NCBI RefSeq assembly: GCF_902499125.1
Contig: NZ_CABVPX010000003.1
Span: forward strand, 124,001-188,000
DNA length: 64,000 bases
Source: Burkholderia arboris
GTDB lineage: Bacteria; Pseudomonadota; Gammaproteobacteria; Burkholderiales; Burkholderiaceae
Reading direction: 5' to 3'
The notes beneath the pieces were generated by a model, which was not told where the DNA came from, ran no database searches, and saw only the letters and a program-made list of their open reading frames with translations. Within the stretch, counting starts at the first letter, position 1. Each line of letters starts with the position of its first letter. The translations under genes and the position numbers were made by a program. Below are positions 1 to 8,200 of the stretch, in pieces.

Positions 1-277
1 AGCGCAACTGCTCGCCTCGGCAGACCGAGCGCTCTTCACTCGGCGTATCCACGAAGTACTGCACCGTCACACCGAGCGCGTGCGCGATACCGGCCAGCGA
101 TGTCAGGGACGGTGACGCGAGCCCGCGCTCGACTTGAGACAGAAACGGCTTCGAAATCCCCGCGGCGGTAGCGGTGTCGTCGAGCGTGCGCTTGAGTCGT
201 TGGCGCAACGCGCGAATCTTGCTGCCCAGTGCGGCGGCAGCGTCTGCAGACCGCGAGTTTTCAGTGGGGGGAACCAT
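1..277 (-). CDS. XRE-family transcriptional regulator (3' end outside window)
   Basis: The frame reads leftward from an ATG at 277 and runs off the window edge, so only the first 92 residues are visible. Residues about 17-72 form a helix-turn-helix of the XRE/Cro type: a Lys-Ile-Arg-x-Leu-Arg opening, a recognition helix with the ISKPFLSQVERG pattern and a closing GIAHALGVTVQYF segment. Regulators of this build usually carry a C-terminal cupin sensor, but that part is not in the window. It is divergent from the POT transporter gene at 781 across about 500 bp. A dyad at 323-346 lies just upstream and is a natural candidate for its own operator. The family call is firm; the ligand and targets are unknown. 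Confidence 0.85.
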   Translation of the reverse strand, partial: MVPPTENSRSADAAAALGSKIRALRQRLKRTLDDTATAAGISKPFLSQVERGLASPSLTSLAGIAHALGVTVQYFVDTPSEERSVCRGEQLR

Positions 278-780
278 AGCAGGCCGAAAAGTGATCGTCA
301 AAAAATGTTTGATGGAAAATAACTAAGTTAGATCGATATAGCTTAGTCTTCGGGTTCGCACACGTCTTCGGTGTTGAGCCCGGTGCGCTAAACAGGGCAC
401 GAGGCGAGCGAAACGACGCGCTATCTTGCCAGACTCGCCCGCTTCACAGGCAAGCTGCAAGCGGCTCTCCGGGAATCTTCGGAGGACCTGCGCGGATTCT
501 TACAAATAGATGATGAGACGAATGTTCCTGAAAGCTGCTGCCAAATCGGGAGTTTCCCTAGGTAGCACACACCTGTCGCACCGGACCGGCAACCGTTACC
601 ATGCGCGCGCCGGTCGGGGACCTTCCCCGCCCCACCAGGCGGTGTCCGACCCCGGCCCGGGCTAATCCGCCCGACTGTTCCATCGCCAGCGCAAAGCTTA
701 CCCGGCCCATTGCGCACAGGCGCCAGTTCGACCCCAAGACGACGCGCGATCCGTGCCGTCCGTTTCAACCGAGATTGATG
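278..780. other. Intergenic region between divergent regulator and POT transporter
   Basis: About 500 bp without a convincing gene. The part next to the regulator (about 296-350) is AT-rich compared with the surroundings and holds the dyad described separately. The rest is GC-rich and reads in several frames only as low-complexity Arg/Pro/Gly shadow sequence. Confidence 0.5.
323..346. promoter_or_regulatory. 24-bp dyad, candidate operator of the XRE regulator
   Basis: CTAAG at 323-327 is mirrored by CTTAG at 342-346 around a central ATCGAT (332-337). Ten of the twelve base pairs of the dyad match. It lies 46 bp upstream of the XRE start codon in an AT-rich patch, as expected for an autoregulatory operator. 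Assignment to this regulator is inference from position. Confidence 0.5.
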
Positions 781-2298
781 ATGCATGCACCTGTTTCACA
801 AACCCGATCGTTCACGACGGTCTTCCTCATCGAAATGTGGGAGCGCTTCGGCTACTACGGCATGGCCGCGCTCCTGGTCCTCTTCATGGTCGACCGGCTC
901 GGTTTCACCGACAGCCATGCGAACCTGACCTGGGGTGCGTTCACCGCACTCGTCTATGCCGCGCCGTCGATCGGCGGCTGGATCGGCGACAAGGTGCTCG
1001 GCGCCCGCCGCACGATGATCATCGGCGCGTCCGTGCTGTGCGCCGGCTACCTGATGCTCGCGGTACCGAACGATCACCTGACGTACATGTATGCGTCGCT
1101 CGGCGTGATCGTCGTCGGCAACGGCCTGTTCAAGGCCAACGCGGCGAACCTCGTGCGCCGCATCTACGAAGGCGACGACGCGCGCATCGACAGCGCGTTC
1201 ACGATCTACTACATGGCGGTCAACATCGGCTCGACGGTGTCGATGCTCGCGACGCCGTGGATCAAGGATCACTGGGGCTGGCACACCGCGTTCGCAGTCT
1301 GCTGCGGCGGCATGCTGCTCGCGATCCTCAACTTCATGCTGATGCACCGCACGCTCGCGCACGTCGGCTCGAAGCCGGACGACGAACCGATCCGCTGGAA
1401 GCGCCTCGGCGCGGTCGCGCTGGGTGGCGTCGCGCTCGCGCTGGTCACGCTGTACGTGCTGCAGCACAAGCAGCTCGCGGTCGCCAGCGTGTGGACGGCA
1501 GCGTTCGCGATCCTCGCGATCTTCGCATACATGATCGCGAAGTCGGAGCGCTCGGAGCGCGCGGGCCTGATCGCGGCACTCGTGCTGATCGGACAGGTGA
1601 TCCTGTTCTTCATCTTCTACGTGCAGATGTCGACGTCGCTGACGCTGTTCGCGCTGCGCAACGTCGATCCGCGCTTCATGCTGTTCGGCACGACGCTGTT
1701 CACGTGGAGCGCCGCGCAGTTCCAGGCGCTGAACCCGATCTGGATCATGCTGCTGAGCCCGGTGCTCGTGCTGATCTACAACGGCATCGCGAAGGGCGGC
1801 CGTGACCTGCCGGTCGCGGCGAAGTACGCGCTCGGTTTCGGCGCGGTCGCCGCGGGCTACCTGGTGTTCACGATCAGCGGCCGCTACGCGGTCGACGGCC
1901 GCGTGTCGTCGTGGTTCATGGTGTGGGGCTACGGCCTCTACTCGCTCGGCGAACTGCTGGTGAGCGGCCTCGGCCTCGCGATGATCGCCCGCTACGTGCC
2001 GGCGCGCATGAGCGGCTTCATGATGGGCGCGTATTTCGTCGCGACGGGCGTGTCGCAGTACCTGGGCAGCGTCGTCGCGAACTTCGCGCAGATGCCGTCG
2101 CACGACCTGCCGGCTACCGATTCGCTGCCGCTCTACCTGTCGCTGTTCGAGAAGCTCGGCTGGCTCGCCGCGATCGGCATGGTGCTCGCGCTGCTGCTGC
2201 TGCCGCTGATGAACCGCCTGTCGCGCCAGCATCAACGCTGCGCGGAAGAGCGCCGCGAAGAGGCACTGCAGGCGCAGGGCGTCGCCACGGCGCAGTAA
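781..2298 (+). CDS. POT-family proton-dependent oligopeptide transporter
   Basis: A 505-residue inner-membrane protein made mostly of hydrophobic helices. The family signature ExxERFxYYG is present at residues 18-27, in the first helix, where it takes part in proton coupling. Later parts keep the POT layout, including a helix-breaking FRANAANL-like segment (here LFKANAANLVRR) and a long cytoplasmic linker before the second half. The family imports di- and tripeptides with protons. Two ATG codons stand side by side at 778 and 781; a GAGA at 771-774 is better spaced for the second. The frame stays open upstream to 601, but that part is Arg/Pro-rich and unlike a transporter start. It is divergent from the XRE regulator, which may control it. 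Substrate is not readable from sequence. Confidence 0.9.
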   Translation: MHAPVSQTRSFTTVFLIEMWERFGYYGMAALLVLFMVDRLGFTDSHANLTWGAFTALVYAAPSIGGWIGDKVLGARRTMIIGASVLCAGYLMLAVPNDHLTYMYASLGVIVVGNGLFKANAANLVRRIYEGDDARIDSAFTIYYMAVNIGSTVSMLATPWIKDHWGWHTAFAVCCGGMLLAILNFMLMHRTLAHVGSKPDDEPIRWKRLGAVALGGVALALVTLYVLQHKQLAVASVWTAAFAILAIFAYMIAKSERSERAGLIAALVLIGQVILFFIFYVQMSTSLTLFALRNVDPRFMLFGTTLFTWSAAQFQALNPIWIMLLSPVLVLIYNGIAKGGRDLPVAAKYALGFGAVAAGYLVFTISGRYAVDGRVSSWFMVWGYGLYSLGELLVSGLGLAMIARYVPARMSGFMMGAYFVATGVSQYLGSVVANFAQMPSHDLPATDSLPLYLSLFEKLGWLAAIGMVLALLLLPLMNRLSRQHQRCAEERREEALQAQGVATAQ

Positions 2299-2418
2299 GT
2301 AATATCCCTCGGCGTGCGGCCTGCACGCCACATTCTCCCGCCAGGCACGCGAACGCGTCCTACACTGGTTGCAGGACGTGCATCTGCTTCGCACGATGCG
2401 CACTGGCGGGAGAAAGCC

Positions 2419-2625
2419 ATGAAAAGCAAGACAACGCGGCTGCTGAGAATACTGTCGGACATTCGGCACGCTCAGCGCTGCACCGCGATGCGCGCCGCCC
2501 GGGCCGCAGCCGAAGCCGACGCGGTTCTCGCAGAGCCTGACGATCCGGCGCAGGACGAACGCGACGACACCGAATCCGACGACGCAACCGCCGTTCCCCG
2601 CTCCCGTATCGGCTCACCTCACTGA
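2419..2625 (+). CDS. Small hypothetical protein
   Basis: A 68-residue frame preceded by GGGAGAAAG six or so bases before the ATG, which is a credible ribosome binding site. The N-terminal half is basic (Lys/Arg-rich, with an RxxRxxR helix-like run) and the C-terminal half is strongly acidic, with several Asp/Glu pairs around residues 38-56. I recognise no domain, signal peptide or membrane segment. It follows the transporter by 120 bp and is convergent with the OpgC-like gene. It could be a small regulatory or charge-paired protein, but it could also be a chance frame; the good ribosome binding site is the main support. Confidence 0.5.
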   Translation: MKSKTTRLLRILSDIRHAQRCTAMRAARAAAEADAVLAEPDDPAQDERDDTESDDATAVPRSRIGSPH

Positions 2626-2671
2626 CGCCGCGCGGCACATTCCGTGCCGCACGCGCCGCCTTTCGCACCGC

Positions 2672-3796
2672 TCACGCAGCCGCACTGCGCCACCGCGCGA
2701 TCCACGTTCCCGAACCGGCCACGGCCATCATCAGCCCGAGCGCGCATGCGTCGGCCACGAGGCCCACGCCGACATGCCGCAGATCGGCGCTGCGCACGAC
2801 CGGATGCAGCAGCGAATCGACGACGAGCGAGATCGCCGCGCCCGCAACGAAGCAGATCAGCCCGCGCTGGCCGACCGCCACGACGGGCCGCACGCCCTGC
2901 GCTATCCGCGCGATCCAGCCGAAGCGCACGCAATCGGCCATCAGCCACGCGACGGCCGCGAAGCTCACGACACGCGGCAGTGCGAGGTCGCGCTTGAGCA
3001 CGCCTTCGGGCAGCGGCAACCCCGAGAACAGCTTGTAGCTTGCGCAACCGAGCACGACCGCGCACGCGAGCCCGGTTGCCGCCGCGCCCCAGCGCCCGAG
3101 CGCGAGGTGCCGGTAAAACGGCTGGCAGCGCGCCAGCACGCCGGCGACGAAAATCAGCTGCCATGCGAACGGGTTGAAGCTCCAGCGGAAGCCGTCGGTG
3201 TCCAGCAGCTCGGGGCCGAGCCAGCCCGCCGCGATCCACGATGCGGCGCTGAGCGCGACCAGCAGCCACGGATGACGCCGCGCGAACGGCACGAGCACCG
3301 GCGACGCGAGCGCGAACAGCACGTACATCGGCAGCACCGACGCGAGATACGGCTGGCGCTGGAATGTCAGCAGTTCGGCTGCGCCCGTGAGCGGCGACGC
3401 GAGCATCACGCTGACGTCGTCGAGTGCGAGGTTCGGCGCGTCGATCCCGTAGTGATCGAGCACGGCCGACACGACGAGCATCAGCGTCGACGTCGCGAGA
3501 AACGCGCGGTAGATCTGCATCGCGCGACGCACGAAGCGCTGCTGCGCGGCACGCGCACCGTGCCGTTCGGCGATCGCGCCGTACGCGCTCGCGGTCGCGA
3601 AGCCGCCGAGAAACACGAACACCTCGGCCGCATCGCACAGCGCGAACGCGTGCAGCGTCACGCGCGACAGCACGCTCGCGCCGATGTGATCGACGACGAT
3701 CATCAACAGCACGAGCCCGCGGAAGAAGTCGATTTCGATCAGGCGGCCGCCGCGCGACGGCTGAACCGTGGCGGCAGGCGGCGGGCTCAACGACAT
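2672..3796 (-). CDS. OpgC-family membrane acyltransferase
   Basis: A 374-residue polytopic membrane protein. The N-terminus reads RLIEIDFFRGLVLLMIVVDH, the hallmark opening of OpgC proteins, which succinylate osmoregulated periplasmic glucans and belong to the wider acyltransferase-3 fold. About ten hydrophobic helices follow, with a short Arg-rich cytoplasmic loop after helix 3 (RFVRRAMQIYR) and an Asn-Pro-Phe-Ala-Trp-Gln segment typical of the family. The start at 3796 places this opening about 22 residues into the protein; the frame stays open further upstream, but that extension is Arg/Ser-rich. No opgG/opgH partner is nearby, so whether the substrate is a glucan or another polysaccharide is open. 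Confidence 0.8.
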   Translation of the reverse strand: MSLSPPPAATVQPSRGGRLIEIDFFRGLVLLMIVVDHIGASVLSRVTLHAFALCDAAEVFVFLGGFATASAYGAIAERHGARAAQQRFVRRAMQIYRAFLATSTLMLVVSAVLDHYGIDAPNLALDDVSVMLASPLTGAAELLTFQRQPYLASVLPMYVLFALASPVLVPFARRHPWLLVALSAASWIAAGWLGPELLDTDGFRWSFNPFAWQLIFVAGVLARCQPFYRHLALGRWGAAATGLACAVVLGCASYKLFSGLPLPEGVLKRDLALPRVVSFAAVAWLMADCVRFGWIARIAQGVRPVVAVGQRGLICFVAGAAISLVVDSLLHPVVRSADLRHVGVGLVADACALGLMMAVAGSGTWIARWRSAAA

Positions 3797-4203
3797 GAGC
3801 GCACCTGCGCGACGGCGGTGCGACGCGCACCGGGGAAGGAATCGGGAAGGAGAAGGCGAGCGCGATCGGCGGCGATACGCGTATGCTCGCATCGCGCCAA
3901 CCCGGCCGGCCAGGCACGGAGATGACCGTTCATTGAAAAGCTGCATACGAAGGGAAGTCGGTCAGGCCAGTCTAATGGCCGATCCAGGCAGACCCTAAGT
4001 AACAAAGTGCAACCGAATCTTCTGTTCGATTACACGCCCGAGCCTTGTGGAGAGAAGCGGTCAGCGTCGCCAGATTCACGTCAGCGCGACGCCAGTTTGC
4101 GGTCAGCCTCGCTGCATGCGCGTGCCGAGCGATCGATGCCCGACCGCTGGATGATGCGCGATGCGCGGCACGTTCCGTGCGGCCGCAGCATCGCGACCGG
4201 TGC
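3797..4203. other. Intergenic region upstream of the OpgC-like gene
   Basis: About 400 bp between two leftward genes. The stretch 3930-4040 is less GC-rich and probably holds the OpgC-like promoter; a small inverted repeat (GGCCA...TGGCC) sits at about 3965-3980. The part near 4204 is ordinary GC-rich sequence with no obvious terminator for rarD. I see no gene. Confidence 0.4.
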
Positions 4204-5103
4204 TTATCCGCGTGCGGGCAGGCGCCGCATCAGCATCGCGCTGTGCCACGCGGTGAGCGCGACGGCAACCCAGATCGGGCCGTAGGTCGCGAGCTTCGCG
4301 ACGCTCAGCGTCTCGCCGAGCAGCAGCAGCGACACGGCGACGAGCAGCACGGGCTCGACGTAGCCGAGGATCCCGAACAGCGCCATCGGCAGCATCCGGC
4401 TCGCCTTCAGGTAGCTCGCGAGCGCGAGCGTGCTGAGGATGCCGAGCCCCGGCAACAGCACGGCCCACAGCACCGGATGCACGGCGACGCGCGTCGTGCT
4501 CGTCGAAACCATCGCGAACGCGATCGGGCACAGCAGCGCGATCTCGACCGCGAACGCGGCCAGCGAATCGGCGTTGATCCGCCGGCGCAGCACGAAATAC
4601 GGCGGATAGCCGAGCGCGACGACGAGCGTCGGCCACGCGAACGCGCGCGTCGCCCACACTTCATGCGCGACGCCGAGCGCGGCGCACGCGACCGCCGCCC
4701 ATTGCAGCGGATCGAGCCGTTCGTGATAGTAGAAGCGGCCGACGAGCACCATCGTCAGCGGCAGCAAGAAATAGCCGAGCGATACTTCGAGCATGCGGCC
4801 GTGCAACGGCGCCCACAGGAACAACCACAGCTGCACGCCGAGCAGCGCCGCGCTCACCGGCAGCGCGATCAGCAGGCGCCAGTCGCGCACGGTGCGCCGC
4901 GCGAGCTCGACGAGCGCCGGCCAGCGGCCGCGCAGCGCGATCAACGCAAGCGCGCCCGGCGCGGTCCACAAGACGCGCCACGCGAAGATGTCGAGCCCCG
5001 TGAGCGGCGCGAGCAGTTTCGCGTAAGCCGACATCAGCGCGAACAGCGTCGACGCCATCACCGACAGCATGAGGCCGCGCCCGGCTTCCGGATACCCCGT
5101 CAT
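4204..5103 (-). CDS. rarD: RarD-like EamA-family transporter
   Basis: A 299-residue inner-membrane protein with about ten predicted helices arranged as two EamA repeats. The sequence keeps the RarD pattern: an AYAKLLAPLTGLDIFAWRVLW segment in the first repeat with the conserved FxWRxxW, an LGYFLLPLTMVLVGRFYYHERL segment, and GYVEPVLLVAVSLLLLGE in the second. Family members export small metabolites; in E. coli RarD was named for chloramphenicol sensitivity, but its substrate is unclear. It begins 16 bp after the acylphosphatase stop, so the two are probably cotranscribed. Confidence 0.85.
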   Translation of the reverse strand: MTGYPEAGRGLMLSVMASTLFALMSAYAKLLAPLTGLDIFAWRVLWTAPGALALIALRGRWPALVELARRTVRDWRLLIALPVSAALLGVQLWLFLWAPLHGRMLEVSLGYFLLPLTMVLVGRFYYHERLDPLQWAAVACAALGVAHEVWATRAFAWPTLVVALGYPPYFVLRRRINADSLAAFAVEIALLCPIAFAMVSTSTTRVAVHPVLWAVLLPGLGILSTLALASYLKASRMLPMALFGILGYVEPVLLVAVSLLLLGETLSVAKLATYGPIWVAVALTAWHSAMLMRRLPARG

Positions 5104-5119
5104 GATTGTTCCGCGCCTC

Positions 5120-5416
5120 TTACTGCTGCTGGAAACGCTCGAAGCGCCGTTCGGTCTGGCGCTCCTCGAACGTCACTTCGGTGACGCGCGCGGCCGGCGG
5201 CCCGTGCCGCAGCCACGCGAGCATCCGGTCGATCTGCGCGCCGGGGCCCTGGATCATCGCCTCGACGGTGCCGTCCTCGAGATTCGCGACCCAGCCGCGC
5301 AGTTTCAGCGCATGCGCTTCGCGCACCGTCGCATGACGAAAGCCGACGCCCTGCACGACGCCGCGCACCCGCACGTAGTAGGTCTCGATCCGTTCGTCCA
5401 GCTCATTGCGGCTCAT
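5120..5416 (-). CDS. acyP: Acylphosphatase
   Basis: A 98-residue cytosolic enzyme that hydrolyses acyl phosphates. The family signatures are both present: the phosphate-binding loop GVVQGVGFRHAT with its catalytic Arg, and GWVANLEDGTVEAMIQG with the catalytic Asn. The length matches the family, plus a short charged N-terminal extension. The ATG at 5416 is favoured; the frame is open seven codons further. It leads a short leftward operon with rarD and is divergent from the hpnA-like gene. Confidence 0.93.
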   Translation of the reverse strand: MSRNELDERIETYYVRVRGVVQGVGFRHATVREAHALKLRGWVANLEDGTVEAMIQGPGAQIDRMLAWLRHGPPAARVTEVTFEERQTERRFERFQQQ

Positions 5417-5570
5417 CGCGTCGCCCTCCCGTTGCATTCAAGCCCGGCATTGTAGTCGCGTCGGCCGCTTCGCACACGCGCCGGCCAGGCGTCGCCGCGC
5501 GCGCCGACCACGTACAATCTCGCCGATGCTCAACCGCCGCGCCGCCCGCGCGCGGCCCTGAAGGAAACGC

Positions 5571-6578
5571 ATGACTGATACCTCCCGCGATCTCGTTCTC
5601 GTCACCGGCGCGTCCGGTTTCGTCGGCTCGGCCGTCGCACGCATCGCGCAGCAGAAAGGCTATGCGGTGCGCGTGCTCGTGCGCCCGACCAGCCCGCGCA
5701 CGAACGTCGCGGATCTCGATGCCGAGATCGTCACCGGCGACATGCGCGACGAGGCGTCGATGCGCGCCGCGCTGCGCGGCGTGCGCTACCTGCTGCACGT
5801 GGCGGCCGACTACCGGCTGTGGGCGCCCGATCCCGACGAGATCGAGCGCGCGAACCTCGAGGGCGCGGTCGCGACGATGCGCGCGGCCCGCGCGGAAGGC
5901 GTCGAGCGAATCGTCTACACGAGCAGCGTTGCGACGCTGAAGGTGACGAGCGCCGGCGATCCGTCCGACGAGAACCGGCCGCTCACGGCCGAGCAGGCGA
6001 TCGGCGTGTACAAGCGCAGCAAGGTGCTCGCGGAGCGCGCGGTCGAGCGGATGATCGCCGACGAGGGGCTGCCGGCCGTGATCGTCAATCCGTCGACGCC
6101 GATCGGCCCGCGCGACGTGAAGCCGACGCCGACCGGCCGCATCATCGTCGAAGCCGCGCTCGGCAAGATTCCCGCGTTCGTCGATACGGGGCTGAACCTC
6201 GTGCACGTCGACGACGTCGCACACGGCCACTTCCTCGCGCTCGAGCGCGGCCGGATCGGCGAGCGCTACATCCTCGGCGGCGAGAACCTGCCGCTGCAGC
6301 AGATGCTCGCGGACATCGCGCAGATGACGGGCCGCAAGGCGCCGACGATCGCGCTGCCGCGCTGGCCGCTGTACCCGCTCGCGGTCGGCGCCGAAGCGGT
6401 CGCGAAGTTCACGAAGAAGGAACCGTTCGTCACCGTGGACGGGCTGCGGATGTCGAAGAACAAGATGTATTTCACGTCCGCGAAGGCCGAACGCGAACTC
6501 GGCTACCGCGCGCGTCCGTACCGCGAAGGGCTGCGCGATGCGCTCGACTGGTTCGGCTCGGCGGGCTACCTGAAGTAA
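5571..6578 (+). CDS. hpnA: Hopanoid-associated NAD-dependent sugar epimerase (HpnA-like)
   Basis: A 335-residue extended short-chain dehydrogenase. It has the Rossmann loop TGASGFVG at residues 12-19, an acidic GDMRD nucleotide-side motif, the YxxxK catalytic pair as Y147-K151 with Ser in the preceding YTSSVAT segment, and the NPSTPIGPRDVKPTPTG region typical of the hopanoid-associated group. These enzymes are proposed to process a sugar used on hopanoid head groups. An AAGGAAA ribosome binding site precedes the ATG. A strong hairpin follows the stop, so it is probably a single transcript. The nearby HpnB-like, IspH and HpnH genes support a hopanoid role. Confidence 0.85.
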   Translation: MTDTSRDLVLVTGASGFVGSAVARIAQQKGYAVRVLVRPTSPRTNVADLDAEIVTGDMRDEASMRAALRGVRYLLHVAADYRLWAPDPDEIERANLEGAVATMRAARAEGVERIVYTSSVATLKVTSAGDPSDENRPLTAEQAIGVYKRSKVLAERAVERMIADEGLPAVIVNPSTPIGPRDVKPTPTGRIIVEAALGKIPAFVDTGLNLVHVDDVAHGHFLALERGRIGERYILGGENLPLQQMLADIAQMTGRKAPTIALPRWPLYPLAVGAEAVAKFTKKEPFVTVDGLRMSKNKMYFTSAKAERELGYRARPYREGLRDALDWFGSAGYLK

Positions 6579-6581
6579 CAC

Positions 6582-6606
6582 AAAGCGGCGCACCTCGCGC
6601 CGCTTT
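6582..6606 (+). terminator. Stem-loop after the hpnA-like gene
   Basis: A perfect 10-bp stem (AAAGCGGCGC with GCGCCGCTTT) around a 5-base loop begins three bases after the stop codon. The T run is short, so termination strength is uncertain. Confidence 0.65.
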
Positions 6607-6686
6607 GCGCACTTTGTTACACGACCCGCGCGGCCCGGCACCGGCGCAGCGGGTAAAATCGCGGGTCTTACGCAGAGAAGACACGC

Positions 6687-8090
6687 ATGAACCTGAACGA
6701 TCAGATCGCTTCGCTCACCACGGGCGTCGATCAGCTCCTCCACGATCACCACGCCGCCCAGCAGGCGGCCCGCAGCGCGGAAGCCTTCGCGCGCGCCGCC
6801 GCATCGGAAGCCCAGGCCGCAGCCGAACGTCACGCCGCCGCCGAAACCGAAGCGCAGGCCGCCGCGCAGCGCCACACGGCCGCTGCCGCCGACGCCGACG
6901 CCGCGCAACAGCGCCATGCCGACGCGACCGCCGCCGCCGAAGCCGCCGCCCAACGTCATACGGATGCTGCCGCGCAGGCCGAAGCGGCCGTGCAGCGCCA
7001 TGCGGAAGCCACCGCGCTGACCGAAGCGCTCGCGCAGCGTCACGCGGATGCCGAAGCCGCATCGCAGCGCCACGCGGCTGCGATCGCCGAAGCCGAAGCT
7101 GCTGCGCAGCGCCATCACGCCGCCGCGACCGAAGCCGATGCCGCCGCGCAACGTCATGCGGCCGCGACCGTCGAAGCCGGGGCCGCCGCGAAGCGTCACG
7201 CGGAAGCGACCACCGAGGCCGAAGCCGCCGCACAGCGTCACACAGCCGCGATCGCGGAAGCCGAGGCGCTTGCGCAACGTCACATGCAAGCAATCGCCGA
7301 GGCCGAAGCCACCGCGCAGCGTCACGCCGATGCGGCCGCCGAGGCCGAAGCCGTCACGCAGCGCCACGCGGAAGCGATCGCGCAGGCCGAAGCCGCCGCG
7401 CAACGCCACGCCGACGCGACCGCCGAGGCCGAGGCCGTCACGCAACGCCATGCCGCGGCGATCGCACAGGCCGAAGCGGCCGCGCAGCACCATGCGAAGG
7501 CCATCGCCGACGCCGAGGCGCTGGTCGAGGCCGTCGTCAAGGAAGCCGCGACGCACACGGCAGCGGCAACGGCCGTAGCCGCCGAAGTCGTCGCCCCGGC
7601 GTCGTCGGACACGCCGGCGGCGGAAACCGTCGTGAGCGCAATGGCACCGGCCGAGGCCGAAACGGCCGACGTTTCCGACGCACCGGCCGACGCGGGAACC
7701 GCGATCGTCCCGGCCGCACAAGCCGAACCTGCGGTGGAAACCGAAACCGCTGCTGCGCCGGCCGACAAGGCGACGCTGCACGTCGCGCGCCCGTCGCAGA
7801 ACGAACTCACGCTGACCGTCAACGGCCAGTCGATCACGCTGAATCCGGAGCAACTGGGCCAGCTGATCGAGGAACTCGCGCATGCACGCGCGTCGATGCA
7901 GCCGGAGCCGCCGCCCGGCATCCCGGCCGGCTGGCGTTTCGTGACGACGAAGAACCCGATGATGGCCGTGCAGAAGCAGTCGAACGGCGACCGCCTGCTG
8001 GTCGCGCGCCACACCGGCTACGGCTGGGTGCCGTTCACGTTCTCGCCGGACGTCGTGATCCAGATGTACATGATGCTGACCCAGCGGTAA
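6687..8090 (+). CDS. Unrecognised Ala/His-rich protein with 14-residue repeats
   Basis: A 467-residue protein I cannot place in a named family. Residues 1-46 are a leader with a HDHHAAQQAA run. Residues 47-280 are about seventeen tandem repeats of consensus QRHAxAxAEAEAAA, each 14 residues, except one of 10 (QRHADAEAAS). The period equals two heptads, so a long alpha-helix or coiled coil with a regular Arg-His stripe is expected. Residues about 280-370 are an Ala/Pro/Val-rich acidic linker. Residues about 370-467 look like a folded conserved domain (LTLTVNGQSITLNPEQLGQLIEEL at its start, then a Trp/Phe/Tyr-rich tail ending IQMYMMLTQR). No signal peptide or membrane span is seen. It sits between two hopanoid-associated genes and is convergent with the HpnB-like gene. 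Confidence 0.8.
   Translation: MNLNDQIASLTTGVDQLLHDHHAAQQAARSAEAFARAAASEAQAAAERHAAAETEAQAAAQRHTAAAADADAAQQRHADATAAAEAAAQRHTDAAAQAEAAVQRHAEATALTEALAQRHADAEAASQRHAAAIAEAEAAAQRHHAAATEADAAAQRHAAATVEAGAAAKRHAEATTEAEAAAQRHTAAIAEAEALAQRHMQAIAEAEATAQRHADAAAEAEAVTQRHAEAIAQAEAAAQRHADATAEAEAVTQRHAAAIAQAEAAAQHHAKAIADAEALVEAVVKEAATHTAAATAVAAEVVAPASSDTPAAETVVSAMAPAEAETADVSDAPADAGTAIVPAAQAEPAVETETAAAPADKATLHVARPSQNELTLTVNGQSITLNPEQLGQLIEELAHARASMQPEPPPGIPAGWRFVTTKNPMMAVQKQSNGDRLLVARHTGYGWVPFTFSPDVVIQMYMMLTQR
6825..7526 (+). repeat. 42-bp (14-codon) tandem repeats within the coding region
   Basis: Seventeen units encode ERH or QRH followed by Ala/Glu-rich helix. Units are conserved at protein level but diverged in DNA, so this is an old repeat array and not a recent slippage tract. 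One unit is four codons short, which would shift the heptad register of a coiled coil. Confidence 0.85.
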
Positions 8091-8119
8091 GCACACGCGC
8101 TGGCGGCAGCCCCCGCCAA

Positions 8120-8165
8120 AAACGAAACAGCCCGACCGGTTTGCACCGATCGGGCTGTTTCGTTT
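8120..8165. terminator. Bidirectional terminator between convergent genes
   Basis: A perfect 16-bp stem has left arm 8120-8135 (beginning AAACGAAACAGC) and right arm 8150-8165, with the loop able to pair further. A-runs on the left and T-runs on the right let it serve both the repeat-protein gene and the convergent HpnB-like gene. Confidence 0.9.
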
Positions 8166-8200
8166 GCCGGCTGCCGGGAGGCACGCCTCCCGGAACACGC

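Noticed and set aside
6825-7526. CRISPR array
   Set aside because: The 42-bp units are in-frame codons, diverged in DNA, without unique spacers.
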